A stretch of DNA of 64,000 bases from contig NZ_JAANIH010000005.1 of assembly GCF_014529705.1 (NCBI RefSeq), positions 124,001 to 188,000 of the forward strand. The letters run 5' to 3'. The notes beneath the pieces are model-generated. The model did no database searches. It saw only the letters and a list, made by a program, of their open reading frames with translations, and was not told where the DNA came from. Of this stretch, positions 17,774 through 27,262 are shown one piece after another. The stretch is from Bradyrhizobium campsiandrae (GTDB taxonomy: Bacteria; Pseudomonadota; Alphaproteobacteria; Rhizobiales; Xanthobacteraceae). How positions within the stretch are numbered: the stretch's first letter is position 1; the number at the start of each line of letters is the position of its first letter. The translations under genes and the position numbers were made by a program.

Positions 17774-20594
17774 ATCGCTGATAGACGGGTGCGAGCATGT
17801 CGTAGGCCTCCTGGCGGCGTCCGCCTCGTTGCCACAGTTTCGCAAGCGCTATTGCTACGCGAAGCTCATAGCCGAGCGCTCCCTGATCGCGGGCGACATC
17901 GAGCGCCTGCACGAGGTTCAGTTCCGCTTGGAGAAGGTCCGGATGGCTCTTGCGCATCAGCGCTTCTGCTCTGACGCGCAACATATCGGGCATGTCCATC
18001 ATGAAGTTGCAATGCCGGGCGTGGGCAATCGCCTGATCGATGGTGTCCAGGGCTTCGTCGCCGTGACCTGCCGCCGCAAGTGCTTCGGCGAGGGGCATGC
18101 GAAGCCCCGCTACGGCGCCGAAAGACCGGCTCTGCAGCTTCTCGATCGCCCCTCTTAGCATGGCGAGCCCGGCAGCGGTCTCGTTCCGGGCCAGCAACGT
18201 GATCCCCTTCATGGCCTCGCCGACCATCTGGAGGATGGCGAGGTTGTGCCTTTGCGCCTCCACGATGAATCTATCGATATGACCTTCGCAATCCTCCATG
18301 TCACCATTCCAGAAGAAGACGTCGAATGCCCATGGCAGTGCTCGACAGAGCATGACCGGATGGTTCTCCGCGATGACGTCCGCGATGGCTCGCCGCACCA
18401 TTTGCGCGGCCTGGTCGGGATATCCCTGAAGCCAGAGAACGCGCGCAAGCGTGATTTGAGCCCGTTTGGGATATTCGAGGGTAAGGCCGCTAGGGACCAC
18501 TCCATCCAGGCCCGGATGCAGTAATGCCGCCTCGACGTATGAGCGGGAGGCAGCGAACTTGCCGAGATATTGGCAGGAGATGCTGAGCAACACGCGCATG
18601 CGGGCCGCCGCAAGGAAATCGTTGCCGGCGAGGGCAACGTCTTCACCGCGCTTGGCTGTGCGCAATGCTTCATCAAATCTGCCGACAAACAATTGCATCA
18701 AATGCAACTGGTCGATCAAACGGATCTGCCCGGGGATGTCGCCGATCTTTTCCGTCAGTTCGAGCGCCCGTTTGAGGTGATTGGCGCCGAATTCATCCAG
18801 CTGTCCGGTGAACATGCGGGCAGCCCCAAGCGCCGTGTGAAGCAGGAGGCCTTGCCTGAGGCTTCCTTCGGTTTCGTCGAGTGTTTCGATGGCCCGGGTG
18901 ACCCAGAGCTCGCATTCTGCCAGCAGCGACAGCTTGAAGAACAGCGGTATCGCCGCCGCAGCGAGCGCCACGCCGGCTCCGCGGTCTCCCTGATCCGAGA
19001 AGCACCAATTCAGCGCAGCGCGGACGTTTCCGAATTCTTCGGCCACCGCCGCAAAGTCTCGACCCGGCTTGCCACCCACCTTTTCGAGGAGGTCGAGAAA
19101 GTAGCAGGCGTGACGTCGCGAGATCGCGGCGGCGTCGCCGCTGGCGGCAAGCTTCTCTTGCGCGTAGGCCCGAGTCGAGTCCGCAAGGCGGTAGCGGGGC
19201 GGTTGCGAGCCGGTGTTCAGCGCAAGCATCGACTTGGCGGCGAGGCCGTCGATGATCGCCAGGATTGCGTCGTCATCCTCCGTATCAGAGGCAATCGACC
19301 GGGCGGCATCCAGGGTCATGCCGCCGACGAACACGGACAGGCGGCAGAGGACCACGCGTTCCGGTTCGGAAAGAAGATTGTAGCTCCATTCGATGGTCGC
19401 GCGCAGTGTCCGGTGCCGGGGCAGCGCGGTGCGCCGACCCTCCCACAGCAGATTGAGGTGCTGGTCGAGGAGTTGGATCATCGCTCGGGTGCCGTATGCG
19501 CCGACATGGGCAGCGGTGAGTTCAATGGCAAGCGGGATGCCGTCGAGCCGGCGGCACAGGCTGCCGACATCGGAGGCGTTCGCATCCGTCAGCACGAACT
19601 CGCCGCCTGCAGCCGTCGCACGCTCGACGAAGAGTCTTACGGAAGGGTAGGCGAGGGCGTCCGCGGCCGTTAGAAAGGTCTTCTCCGGCGGGGCCGGCAG
19701 CGGCTGCAGACGGTGTGTGAACTCGCCTTCGACGCGCAGCAACTCCCGGCTGGTGGCGAGGATGTGCAGCTCCGGTGCGGCCTGATAGAGCCGATCGGCC
19801 AGTACGGCTACTGCCTCTATGACAGGCTCGCAGCAATCCAGAATGAGTAGCATGCGCCTGTCGCGCAGGAAAGTCGTGAGGCTGCTCGTCGGGTCATTCG
19901 ATCGCGCCTGGAGCCCAAGCGAAGATGCGACGATCGCCGGCACCGCAGCGGCGTTGCCGGTCTCGCCGAGACTAACGAAGTGGACGTGACCGGCGAAGTT
20001 GGCGAGCAGGGCATGGCCCGCGGAAACGGCGACTGTGGTCTTGCCGATGCCGCCCGGGCCGACGACCGTGACGAAGCGCTGGGCTGTTAGCCGTTCCGAG
20101 ATGTCCTTGATGGCTTGCTCTCGCCCCACCATCTGCCGGAGACGCGCAGGCAAATTGTGGGCGCCGGCCAGGTTGGTCGGTGCAGCCTGCACCTGTTCTG
20201 CGCGCGAAACCGCAGCAACGAAGCAGTAGCCCTGACCGGAGACGGTGCTCAGATATCTGTCGCCACCATGGCTGTCTCCGAGTGCCTTGCGGAGCGCGGC
20301 GATATGGACACGCAGGGTGTTTTCCTCGATCCCGGTTCCCGGCCACGTCATGGCGATCAGATCCGTCTTACTGACGACGTTGCCGGCCTGCCGGACCAGT
20401 GCGAGCAGGAGGTCGAATGCGCGCCCCGACAGTTGCAGCGTGCTCCCGTTTCTCTCGATTCGCCTCTGCGAGGGATCGAGCCGAAACGGCCCGAAGACCA
20501 AGATCTCCTGCGTGGCTTCATCTGATGCGGCGCAGCCAGCAGCGGCGATCATGTTGTTGCTTTGCGAGCGGGGGCCATCTTGGGATCGGCGCAC
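17655..20594 (-). CDS. Winged-helix / STAND ATPase regulator (copy 3)
   Basis: A 979-residue regulator with the same order as copy 1: winged helix (LSGRAFDLLLALVRQ, VSGQGYCFVAAV), ATPase with Walker A Lys185 (GPGGIGKTTVAVSAG), a variant of the LDNCEHV signature (LILDCCEPVIEAVAV), DGIPLAIELTAAH, LRATIEWSYNLLSE, and a ~480-residue helical repeat region. GTG 20594 is preceded by GAAGGTGA, a good ribosome site; ATG 20552 is the alternative. The 3' end runs into the remnant of the convergent pseudogene, so the last ~20 residues may be borrowed sequence. It follows the SDR gene by about 120 bases on the same strand. Target genes unknown. Confidence 0.85.
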   Translation of the reverse strand: MRRSQDGPRSQSNNMIAAAGCAASDEATQEILVFGPFRLDPSQRRIERNGSTLQLSGRAFDLLLALVRQAGNVVSKTDLIAMTWPGTGIEENTLRVHIAALRKALGDSHGGDRYLSTVSGQGYCFVAAVSRAEQVQAAPTNLAGAHNLPARLRQMVGREQAIKDISERLTAQRFVTVVGPGGIGKTTVAVSAGHALLANFAGHVHFVSLGETGNAAAVPAIVASSLGLQARSNDPTSSLTTFLRDRRMLLILDCCEPVIEAVAVLADRLYQAAPELHILATSRELLRVEGEFTHRLQPLPAPPEKTFLTAADALAYPSVRLFVERATAAGGEFVLTDANASDVGSLCRRLDGIPLAIELTAAHVGAYGTRAMIQLLDQHLNLLWEGRRTALPRHRTLRATIEWSYNLLSEPERVVLCRLSVFVGGMTLDAARSIASDTEDDDAILAIIDGLAAKSMLALNTGSQPPRYRLADSTRAYAQEKLAASGDAAAISRRHACYFLDLLEKVGGKPGRDFAAVAEEFGNVRAALNWCFSDQGDRGAGVALAAAAIPLFFKLSLLAECELWVTRAIETLDETEGSLRQGLLLHTALGAARMFTGQLDEFGANHLKRALELTEKIGDIPGQIRLIDQLHLMQLFVGRFDEALRTAKRGEDVALAGNDFLAAARMRVLLSISCQYLGKFAASRSYVEAALLHPGLDGVVPSGLTLEYPKRAQITLARVLWLQGYPDQAAQMVRRAIADVIAENHPVMLCRALPWAFDVFFWNGDMEDCEGHIDRFIVEAQRHNLAILQMVGEAMKGITLLARNETAAGLAMLRGAIEKLQSRSFGAVAGLRMPLAEALAAAGHGDEALDTIDQAIAHARHCNFMMDMPDMLRVRAEALMRKSHPDLLQAELNLVQALDVARDQGALGYELRVAIALAKLWQRGGRRQEAYDMLAPVYQRFTEGFQRRGLATARGLLAELRPPANCGTFRRTEAAATRP

Positions 20595-20714
20595 GACCCG
20601 TCACCTTCTACGACAAGCACACCGAGATGTGTGAACGTTGCGGCACGGTAACATCCGGCAGTTTCAGCGTAAAGGATTGGGGCTATCACTTTCGTTTGGG
20701 GGGCAAAGAATCTC

Positions 20715-21599
20715 CTATCCGATGATAGTGGGCTTGAGAATGTCTTCCAGTCCGATCCGGCGAAGCAGTTCCGCGCGAACGCTTTCGGCGACGGCGTCGA
20801 CGGCTGCCGCTCCGTCGTCGTCCGGACCGAAATGAACCCGCAGCGGACGTTGTCCGAACGGCATGTCGACGACATCCGCTATGGTGTGAGCAACGTCTTG
20901 GGGCATTCGGTCTTGCCCCGAAAGCTGCGCAAGTCCCGAGAGTGCGATTTCGCTCAAATCGGCGGTTGGACCGTCCGCGTATTCCTCGGCCCGAACGGTG
21001 TCCTGCGGCCGGCCGGAGCGAATGTAATGGCTAGCACCGAGCGCGCTGGGGACGACGATCGTCGTCTCGATACCCCAGCGTGCGAGCTCGCCGGCATAGC
21101 TGAGTGCAAGCGCATCCAACGCGGCCTTCGAGGAGGCATATGCGCCCAGGAAAGGAACCGAGCAGCCACGCGCGCAGCTTGACGAAACCCATATCAGCAG
21201 GCCATGGCCCTGCTTGCGCAATTGTGGCAAAGCGGCGCGATTGAGCCGTTGCGCGCCCAGCACGTTGGTGTCGTAGAGGTCGGCAAGCTGTTCCGGTGTC
21301 AAGGCTTCAGCTGGTCCATAGATGACCTGCCGGGCGTTGTGCACGACCACGTCCAGGCGGCTGTTCTCGGCGACGATAGTGTCGATGGCGCCGTTCACGG
21401 AAGCCTCCGAGGAAACGTCGAACTCCAAACTGCGGAGATCGACGTTGCCATTGGTTCCTGCCTCCCGAATGCCGTGCTCATCATAGCCCCCCGTTTCCCG
21501 CATCGAAACGTAGACCGTGTGGCCGGCTTGGGCCAGTTTCTTGCAGGTGTTTCGTCCGATGCTGTTTGCAGCTCCCGTGACGATGATCACTTTGCTCAT
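20715..21599 (-). CDS. Short-chain dehydrogenase/reductase (SDR)
   Basis: A 294-residue Rossmann-fold oxidoreductase of the classical SDR group. The cofactor motif is near the N terminus (VTGAANSIGRNTCK), VVVHNAR takes the place of the usual NNAG, and the catalytic Ser lies in WVSSS with Tyr154 and Lys158 in AYASSKAALDA. NAD(P) preference and substrate cannot be read from the sequence. The Asn-Ala-Gly to His-Asn-Ala shift is mildly unusual. It is upstream of STAND regulator copy 3 on the same strand and divergent from fdhD. Confidence 0.88.
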   Translation of the reverse strand: MSKVIIVTGAANSIGRNTCKKLAQAGHTVYVSMRETGGYDEHGIREAGTNGNVDLRSLEFDVSSEASVNGAIDTIVAENSRLDVVVHNARQVIYGPAEALTPEQLADLYDTNVLGAQRLNRAALPQLRKQGHGLLIWVSSSCARGCSVPFLGAYASSKAALDALALSYAGELARWGIETTIVVPSALGASHYIRSGRPQDTVRAEEYADGPTADLSEIALSGLAQLSGQDRMPQDVAHTIADVVDMPFGQRPLRVHFGPDDDGAAAVDAVAESVRAELLRRIGLEDILKPTIIG

Positions 21600-22098
21600 T
21601 CGAGTCCCAATCGCATTCCAGCTTCCGCAAGGGCGCTAGCATCGTTCGTCGATCGATCGCTGGCGTTGCGTGAAGAGCCTTCGCAATAGAGCCAGTTGCA
21701 CGACAGGTCTTTCGGGCCCAGCGAGCGATTCTCAGATCGCACGGAAAATTCCGAGAAAGCCCGAAACCGGTTCCGGATAGACCTGCGAGGTTCGACATAA
21801 GCCGGGACATGCCTTCGCAAACTGGCGCTGAGTTTTCAGGGATTGCGCCCGCGGTGGCGGCCACGCACAAGCGGATGATCACCGGCGGCAGACGCCGCCG
21901 AGCGGCGAGCTCGCGCACCGGAGACCTGCATCGTGCGGATGAGACAATATCGCGGCATCCTCGAAAGATCATTCCGAGCCACTCCCTGTACGGTTGTTCC
22001 GATCCATGACCGGAGGACTGGTCATATGCACAGGGGCAGGCGATGACTGACGTGTCGAACGCGAAGGCACCGCTCGGCTGGCGGCGGCGTGAGCCACG
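21600..22098. other. Divergent intergenic region between SDR and fdhD genes
   Basis: About 500 bases without a supportable gene. It must contain the promoters of the SDR gene (leftward) and fdhD (rightward). Short frames here have no signal peptide, family motif or ribosome site. No operator recognised. Confidence 0.45.
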
Positions 22099-22932
22099 AT
22101 GAGGGGGGCAACATTCACGCGGCATCGCGAGATCGCATGGCGCGGCGGCCGCACGACGTCGACGTCGCGATTGGTTGCCGAGGAGAGTGCCATCGCGCTG
22201 ACCTACAACGGATCGACCCATGCCGTGATGATGGGGACACCGGCTGATCTCGAGGATTTCGGTGTGGGCTTCAGCCTCACCGAGGCCATTGTCGACCGTG
22301 CCAGTGAGATCAGAAGCATCGAGCTGGTCTCGAACGAGCTCGGCCTGGAGGTGCGGATGTGGCTCGATGGCAATCGCGCGGCGGCCCTGGCCGCGCGCCG
22401 CCGCGCCATCAGCGGACCGGTCGGGTGCGGGTTGTGCGGCATCGAAAGCCTTGAACAGGCCCGTCGTGCGCCGTCGCGGGTCGATGGGCGCAGTACCGTC
22501 TTTCTCGCGCGGGACCTGCTGGGCGCCATGCAGGCGTTGTCTCCTCTGCAGACATTGAATCAACAGACAAGGTCGGTTCACGCGGCGGCGTTCTGGCATC
22601 CCCGCAACGGTATCACTCTGGTCAGGGAGGATGTCGGTCGGCACAATGCGCTTGACAAGCTCGCCGGCGCCATTGTCCGCGACGGTGGCTCGGCCCGCGA
22701 CGGCGCCGTGCTGTTGACGAGCCGTGTTTCCGTGGAAATGGTACAGAAAGCGGCGATGATCGGCGCGCCGGTCGTCGTCGCCGTTTCCGCGCCGACCGCG
22801 CTCGCGATCCAGACCGCGAACGAGGCGGGCGTCACGCTGCTCGCCGTCGCCCGCGATGACGGATACGGCGTTTTCACGCATCCGCGTCGCGTTCTGCTGC
22901 CTGAAGAGACCGCGTCGCGCGCCGGCTTCTGA
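22099..22932 (+). CDS. fdhD: Formate dehydrogenase accessory sulfurtransferase FdhD
   Basis: A 277-residue FdhD. In E. coli this protein passes sulfur from IscS to the molybdenum cofactor of formate dehydrogenases, which is needed for their activity. The conserved CxxC loop is present as Cys110 and Cys113 (VGCGLCGIES), together with EDFGVGFSLTE and the C-terminal signature EDVGRHNALDKLAG. The nearest likely client is the FdhF/YdeP-type enzyme at 31256-33553, though the two genes are 8 kb apart. A DUF1275 gene starts 18 bases downstream and is probably co-transcribed. Confidence 0.93.
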   Translation: MRGATFTRHREIAWRGGRTTSTSRLVAEESAIALTYNGSTHAVMMGTPADLEDFGVGFSLTEAIVDRASEIRSIELVSNELGLEVRMWLDGNRAAALAARRRAISGPVGCGLCGIESLEQARRAPSRVDGRSTVFLARDLLGAMQALSPLQTLNQQTRSVHAAAFWHPRNGITLVREDVGRHNALDKLAGAIVRDGGSARDGAVLLTSRVSVEMVQKAAMIGAPVVVAVSAPTALAIQTANEAGVTLLAVARDDGYGVFTHPRRVLLPEETASRAGF

Positions 22933-22950
22933 CCCTGCGGATCTGCCGGT

Positions 22951-23625
22951 ATGGCAATGCAAACCGCATCGCTGGAGACGCCCGTCGAGGCCTTCGCTCC
23001 GGAACGGTCGCTGCTGGTTGCCTCTCTGCTGAGCATGTCGGGAGGCTTCCTCGACGCCTTTACGTGGCTGTCGCTTGGCGTCTTCGCGAGTTCACAGACA
23101 GGCAACGTTGTTTTCCTCGGGATCTATACGGCATCCGGGCAATGGCACCTCATGCTTCACCACCTGCTTCCGCTCACGGCGTTCATCCTGGGATCGCTTG
23201 TGGCGGTGCGCAGCCGGATGGCGCTGCGGTGCCTCGTCGGGGAGATCGCATGCCTGGGCGCAGCGATGCTGCTGCTTCATCGCGTTCCCGATGAGATCAC
23301 GATCTTCGTCATCTCCTTCGGCGTCGCGTTGCAATCGGCAAGCTTCAGGCTGGTCGGCCGCTGGACATATCTGTCGGTGACCGTCACCGGGAACATGCTC
23401 CGCGCCATTGATCAGCTCGTCGCCGGTTCCGATCGCGATACGGCACGCGGCGCGAGAGCCATGCTGATGCTCTGCCTGATGTTTCTGCTGGGCGCCGCAG
23501 CTGGCGGCAGCGTGACGAGGTGGCTCGGCATGTGGAGCGTTGCTCTGCCGATCGCGTCGTCGGCATGCGTTCTCTGGCTCTGCCGGCGATCAAGCTATTC
23601 GCACGGACATCGCGACGCTCACTAG
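22951..23625 (+). CDS. DUF1275 (YoaK-like) membrane protein
   Basis: A 224-residue integral membrane protein with about six hydrophobic helices. The family hallmark is near the N terminus: SMSGGFLDAFTWLSLGVFAS followed by QTGNVVFLG. Family function is not established. It starts 18 bases after fdhD and likely shares its transcript, but no biochemical link between DUF1275 and formate dehydrogenases is known to me. Confidence 0.85.
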   Translation: MAMQTASLETPVEAFAPERSLLVASLLSMSGGFLDAFTWLSLGVFASSQTGNVVFLGIYTASGQWHLMLHHLLPLTAFILGSLVAVRSRMALRCLVGEIACLGAAMLLLHRVPDEITIFVISFGVALQSASFRLVGRWTYLSVTVTGNMLRAIDQLVAGSDRDTARGARAMLMLCLMFLLGAAAGGSVTRWLGMWSVALPIASSACVLWLCRRSSYSHGHRDAH

Positions 23626-23753
23626 CCAAGGCACCCGTCCTGCTATTAGGCAAAAGGACGTTCGTTCGCGGAAGCCCTTGCGCCTGACGGTCCGTACACT
23701 TTCGGCCATTGCCGACGAGATGCTCCCGACGTCAACGGCCACGAGAGACAAGA

Positions 23754-25187
23754 ATGAACAACCTCCGCAAAGAGACAGACAGCCTGGGCGAAGTGGATGT
23801 TCCCGCCGACAAGCTCTGGGGTGCACAGACGCAGCGCTCACTGGAGCACTTCAGTATCGGCAGGGACCTGATGCCGCGCGAGATGATTCATTCCTACGCC
23901 ATTCTGAAGAAGGCGGCCGCGAATGCCAACCACGCTGGTGGTCGTCTCGACGGCAAGATCCACAAGCTGATCGTTCATGTCTGCGACGAAATTCTTGCCG
24001 GCCAGCATGACGATATGTTCCCTCTTCACGTCTGGATGACAGGTAGTGGAACGCAGTTCAACATGAACGTGAACGAAGTGATCTCGAACCGCTGCTGCCA
24101 ACTCGCGGGTACGGCGCTCGGCAGCAAGCTGCCGGTTCATCCGAACGATCACGTCAACATGTCGCAATCGTCGAACGACAGCTTCCCTTCCGCCATGTCT
24201 ATCGCGGCCGCGATGAATGTGACGGAGCGCCTCATTCCAGCGGTCGAAGCCTTGCACGACGCCATCGCGGCAAAGTCGAGCCGCTGGGACGACATCGTCA
24301 AGATCGGCCGAACCCACATGCAGGATGCCACGCCCTTGACGCTCGGCCAGGAATGGTCGGGCTACGCCGGCATGCTCGCCGATAATCTCACGCGTATCGA
24401 CGACGCGCTCAAGGGCGTCTACCGTCTCGCGCTGGGGGGCACGGCGGTGGGCACCGGGATCAACGCGGCCCCCGGCTTTGCGGAAGCTGTGGCCGCCGAG
24501 ATCGCGCGGCTGACCGGCCTGCCATTCGTCAGCGCGCCGAACAAGTTCGCGGTGCAGGGTGCGCACGATGCGCTGGTTCAGCTCTCCGGTACGCTGCGTA
24601 CGCTCGCCGGCTCGCTCTACAAGATCGCAAACGACATCCGCCTTTTGTCCTGCGGTCCGCGCGCCGGTTTTGCGGAGCTGCGGATTCCCGAGAACGAGCC
24701 GGGCTCCTCGATCATGCCGGGCAAGGTCAATCCGACGCAGGCGGAGGCGCTGACGATGATCGCCGTGCAGGTGATGGCGAACGACGTCGCCGTCGGCTTC
24801 GGCGGCGCCGGCGGCTATCTGGAGATGAACGTCTACAAGCCGCTGATCATTCGCAACATCGCCCAGTCTGTCACCATCCTTGCCGATGGCTGCACCAATT
24901 TCCGCGTCTTTCTTGTCGAAGGTACCGAGCCGAACCGCAAGAAGATCCAGGAATATGTCGAAAGGTCGCTGATGCTCGTGACCGCGCTGGCACCGGTGAT
25001 CGGCTACGACAAGGCGTCCCGGATCGCGCACTACGCGATGGACAACGATCTCACACTGAAATCGGCGGCGCTGAGGCTCGGTTTCGTCACCGAGCCGGAG
25101 TTCGACCGCATCGTCGATCCGGCCAAGATGGTCAAGCCATATGTGGCCGAGATCAAGGTGCCGCTGGCAATCGGCGCGAAAGCCTGA
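23754..25187 (+). CDS. fumC: Class II fumarate hydratase
   Basis: A 477-residue fumarase of the iron-independent, oxygen-stable class that converts fumarate to L-malate. The superfamily signature [11 protein letters not shown] holds the catalytic Ser at residue 318, and the partner His is residue 188 ([16 protein letters not shown]); both fall at the same numbers as in E. coli FumC. The start at 23754 (GAGAGACAAGA before ATG) gives the standard N terminus; the upstream extension is arginine-rich. It heads a + strand operon with a cupin, mqo and cydAB, so malate formed here can feed directly into malate:quinone oxidoreductase. Confidence 0.95.
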   Translation: MNNLRKETDSLGEVDVPADKLWGAQTQRSLEHFSIGRDLMPREMIHSYAILKKAAANANHAGGRLDGKIHKLIVHVCDEILAGQHDDMFPLHVWMTGSGTQFNMNVNEVISNRCCQLAGTALGSKLPVHPNDHVNMSQSSNDSFPSAMSIAAAMNVTERLIPAVEALHDAIAAKSSRWDDIVKIGRTHMQDATPLTLGQEWSGYAGMLADNLTRIDDALKGVYRLALGGTAVGTGINAAPGFAEAVAAEIARLTGLPFVSAPNKFAVQGAHDALVQLSGTLRTLAGSLYKIANDIRLLSCGPRAGFAELRIPENEPGSSIMPGKVNPTQAEALTMIAVQVMANDVAVGFGGAGGYLEMNVYKPLIIRNIAQSVTILADGCTNFRVFLVEGTEPNRKKIQEYVERSLMLVTALAPVIGYDKASRIAHYAMDNDLTLKSAALRLGFVTEPEFDRIVDPAKMVKPYVAEIKVPLAIGAKA

Positions 25188-25262
25188 TGAAGGGGCCAAG
25201 GACATGATCCGGTCCGCGCCACCTCGCGCGGGCAAAGCAGCAACCATGCAAGGAGAGACATC

Positions 25263-25667
25263 ATGATCCGCTGTGTGCGTCTATGGACCGGAGAGGACAA
25301 CAACTCGCATTTCGAGGAGGGCGTTCTCGAGCTGGAGCCGGGCCAGCGCGGCGATTTCCTGACCGGAAAGATCGACGCCGTCAGCGTCTCCTTCCAGGAG
25401 ACGGAATCGGGGGGCGCGTTCGCCTGGCACACTGCACCGATCCGGCAACTCGTGCTCACGCTGAGTGGAACTCTCGATTTCCAGACGCGCGACGGCCACC
25501 ATTTCCTGATCCACCCCGGCAATGTCCTCTTGGCCGAAGACACCGCCGGCTCCGGGCATAGCTGGAAACTGACCGACGATTCGTCGTGGCGCCGTGCCTA
25601 CGTGATCCTGCGGCCGGGCGCGGAGGTGCCGTTCCGCGCCAAGGCGCGACAATCGCTGCGGGCCTGA
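25263..25667 (+). CDS. Small cupin-domain protein
   Basis: A 134-residue single-domain cupin. One His-containing strand pair (FAWHTAPIRQLVLTLSGTLDF) and the second cupin box (FLIHPGNVLLAEDTAGSGHSW) are visible, so the first metal motif is reduced. It lies between fumC and mqo in the same operon, with an AAGGAGAGACATC ribosome site. It could be a metabolite-binding or isomerase-like protein; the sequence does not decide. Confidence 0.75.
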   Translation: MIRCVRLWTGEDNNSHFEEGVLELEPGQRGDFLTGKIDAVSVSFQETESGGAFAWHTAPIRQLVLTLSGTLDFQTRDGHHFLIHPGNVLLAEDTAGSGHSWKLTDDSSWRRAYVILRPGAEVPFRAKARQSLRA

Positions 25668-25708
25668 TCGAGCATCCGCAACAGTAACGCTCAACGAAGG
25701 AAAAGATC

Positions 25709-27247
25709 ATGTCAGCAGCTTCCGATCGCGAAACCGACGTTGTCCTCATCGGTGCCGGCATCATGAGCGCGACCCTCGGTGTCTTTCTCAAGGAGCTCGA
25801 GCCCTCGCTATCGATCCAGATGTTGGAGCTTCTCGGAGATTGCGCGCAGGAAAGCTCCGATTCCTGGAATAATGCCGGGACCGGGCATGCCGCCAACTGC
25901 GAGATGAACTACACGCCGCAGCGGCCCGACGGCAGCATCGACATCTCCAAGGCGCTTCAGGTCAACGTCGAGTTCGATCTGTCGCGGCAGTTCTGGTCCT
26001 ATCTCGTCGGGCGGGGGGCGATCGCCGACCCCCGGTCCTTCATCCATCCGGTGCCGCATATGAGCTTCGTGCACGGCAGGGAGAATGTCGACTTCTTGCG
26101 GAAGCGGTTCAAGGCGATGTCGGCCCATCATTGCTACGAGGGCATGGAGCATACCGAGGATCCCAAAAAGATTGCCGAGTGGGCGCCGCTGGTGATGGAT
26201 GGGCGGAGTGGCGACGAACCGGTCGCCGCAACGCGGATCATTACCGGCACCGACGTCGATTACGGCGCGTTGACGCATCTGCTGGTTCATCATCTCGTCA
26301 GCCAGCCGGGCTGTTCGGTCCAGTACAACAGCTGCGTCACCGGCCTGAACCGGGAGCAGGGCGGACGGTGGCGGCTTGAGGTGCGCGACACAGCGAGCGG
26401 CGAGACGCGCTCGGTTCGCGCAAAATTCGTCTTCATCGGTGCCGGTGGCGGGGCGTTGCCGCTGCTGGAGAAATCCGGCATCCCGGAAGGGCGCGGCTAT
26501 GGCGGTTTCCCCGTCAGCGGAATCTGGCTGCGTTGCGACGATCCGGAGATCAACAAGCGTCATCATGCCAAGGTCTACGGCAAGGCCGCGGTCGGCTCCC
26601 CGCCGATGTCAGTGCCGCATCTCGATACGCGTGTGATCGGCGGCCAGCACTCGCTGCTGTTCGGCCCCTATGCGGGCTTCTCGAGCAAGTTCCTCAAGCA
26701 TGGTTCACTGCTGGATCTGTTCGAGTCCATTCGTCCCGCCAACGTGAAGCCGCTGCTTTCGGTGGCCCGCGACAATTTCGATCTGACTGAATATCTGGTC
26801 GGCCAGGTGCTGCAGTCTGAGAGCCATCGCCTCGCGGCGCTCGACGAATATTTCCCGAAGGCCGATCCGAAGGATTGGAGACTGCAGGTCGCGGGCCAAC
26901 GCGTCCAGATCATCAAGCCGGATGTCAAGCGTGGTGGTCTGCTCGAGTTTGGCACTGAACTCGTCGGCGCCGACGATCATTCGCTGGTCGCCCTTCTCGG
27001 CGCCTCGCCGGGTGCCTCCACTGCGGCGTTCATCGCCATCAGCGTGCTGGAGAAGTGTTTCGCCGGCGAGCTGACGGCGAGCGCCTGGCTGCCGAAGCTG
27101 AAGCAGATCGTGCCGTCCTACGGCGTATCGCTGATCGAGGACGCGGAGTTCTGCCGCCGGATTCGCGCGGCGACGGCAGCGGTCCTCAAGATCGACAACA
27201 TTCCGCAACCGGCCGCACGTGGGCCGGTGATCGCGAAGCGGGCCTGA
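25709..27247 (+). CDS. mqo: Malate:quinone oxidoreductase
   Basis: A 512-residue FAD-dependent, membrane-associated enzyme that oxidises malate to oxaloacetate and passes electrons to quinone. The N-terminal FAD-binding motif is DVVLIGAGIMSATLG. The MQO-typical run DSWNNAGTGHAANCEMNYTP follows, with GAGGGALPLLEKSGI in the middle and FGTELVGADDHSLVALLGAS near the end. The length matches the family. It sits between fumC/cupin and the bd oxidase genes (16 bases to cydA), so the operon links a TCA-cycle step straight to a terminal oxidase. Confidence 0.95.
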   Translation: MSAASDRETDVVLIGAGIMSATLGVFLKELEPSLSIQMLELLGDCAQESSDSWNNAGTGHAANCEMNYTPQRPDGSIDISKALQVNVEFDLSRQFWSYLVGRGAIADPRSFIHPVPHMSFVHGRENVDFLRKRFKAMSAHHCYEGMEHTEDPKKIAEWAPLVMDGRSGDEPVAATRIITGTDVDYGALTHLLVHHLVSQPGCSVQYNSCVTGLNREQGGRWRLEVRDTASGETRSVRAKFVFIGAGGGALPLLEKSGIPEGRGYGGFPVSGIWLRCDDPEINKRHHAKVYGKAAVGSPPMSVPHLDTRVIGGQHSLLFGPYAGFSSKFLKHGSLLDLFESIRPANVKPLLSVARDNFDLTEYLVGQVLQSESHRLAALDEYFPKADPKDWRLQVAGQRVQIIKPDVKRGGLLEFGTELVGADDHSLVALLGASPGASTAAFIAISVLEKCFAGELTASAWLPKLKQIVPSYGVSLIEDAEFCRRIRAATAAVLKIDNIPQPAARGPVIAKRA

Positions 27248-27262
27248 ACGGGAGATTGCTCG

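Noticed and set aside
21481-22962. 493-codon - strand frame over the SDR start, intergenic gap and fdhD
   Set aside because: Crosses two clear genes in opposite directions; no protein-like features.
23838-25247. 469-codon - strand frame opposite fumC
   Set aside because: The + strand encodes fumarase with catalytic residues at standard positions; the antisense frame is noise.
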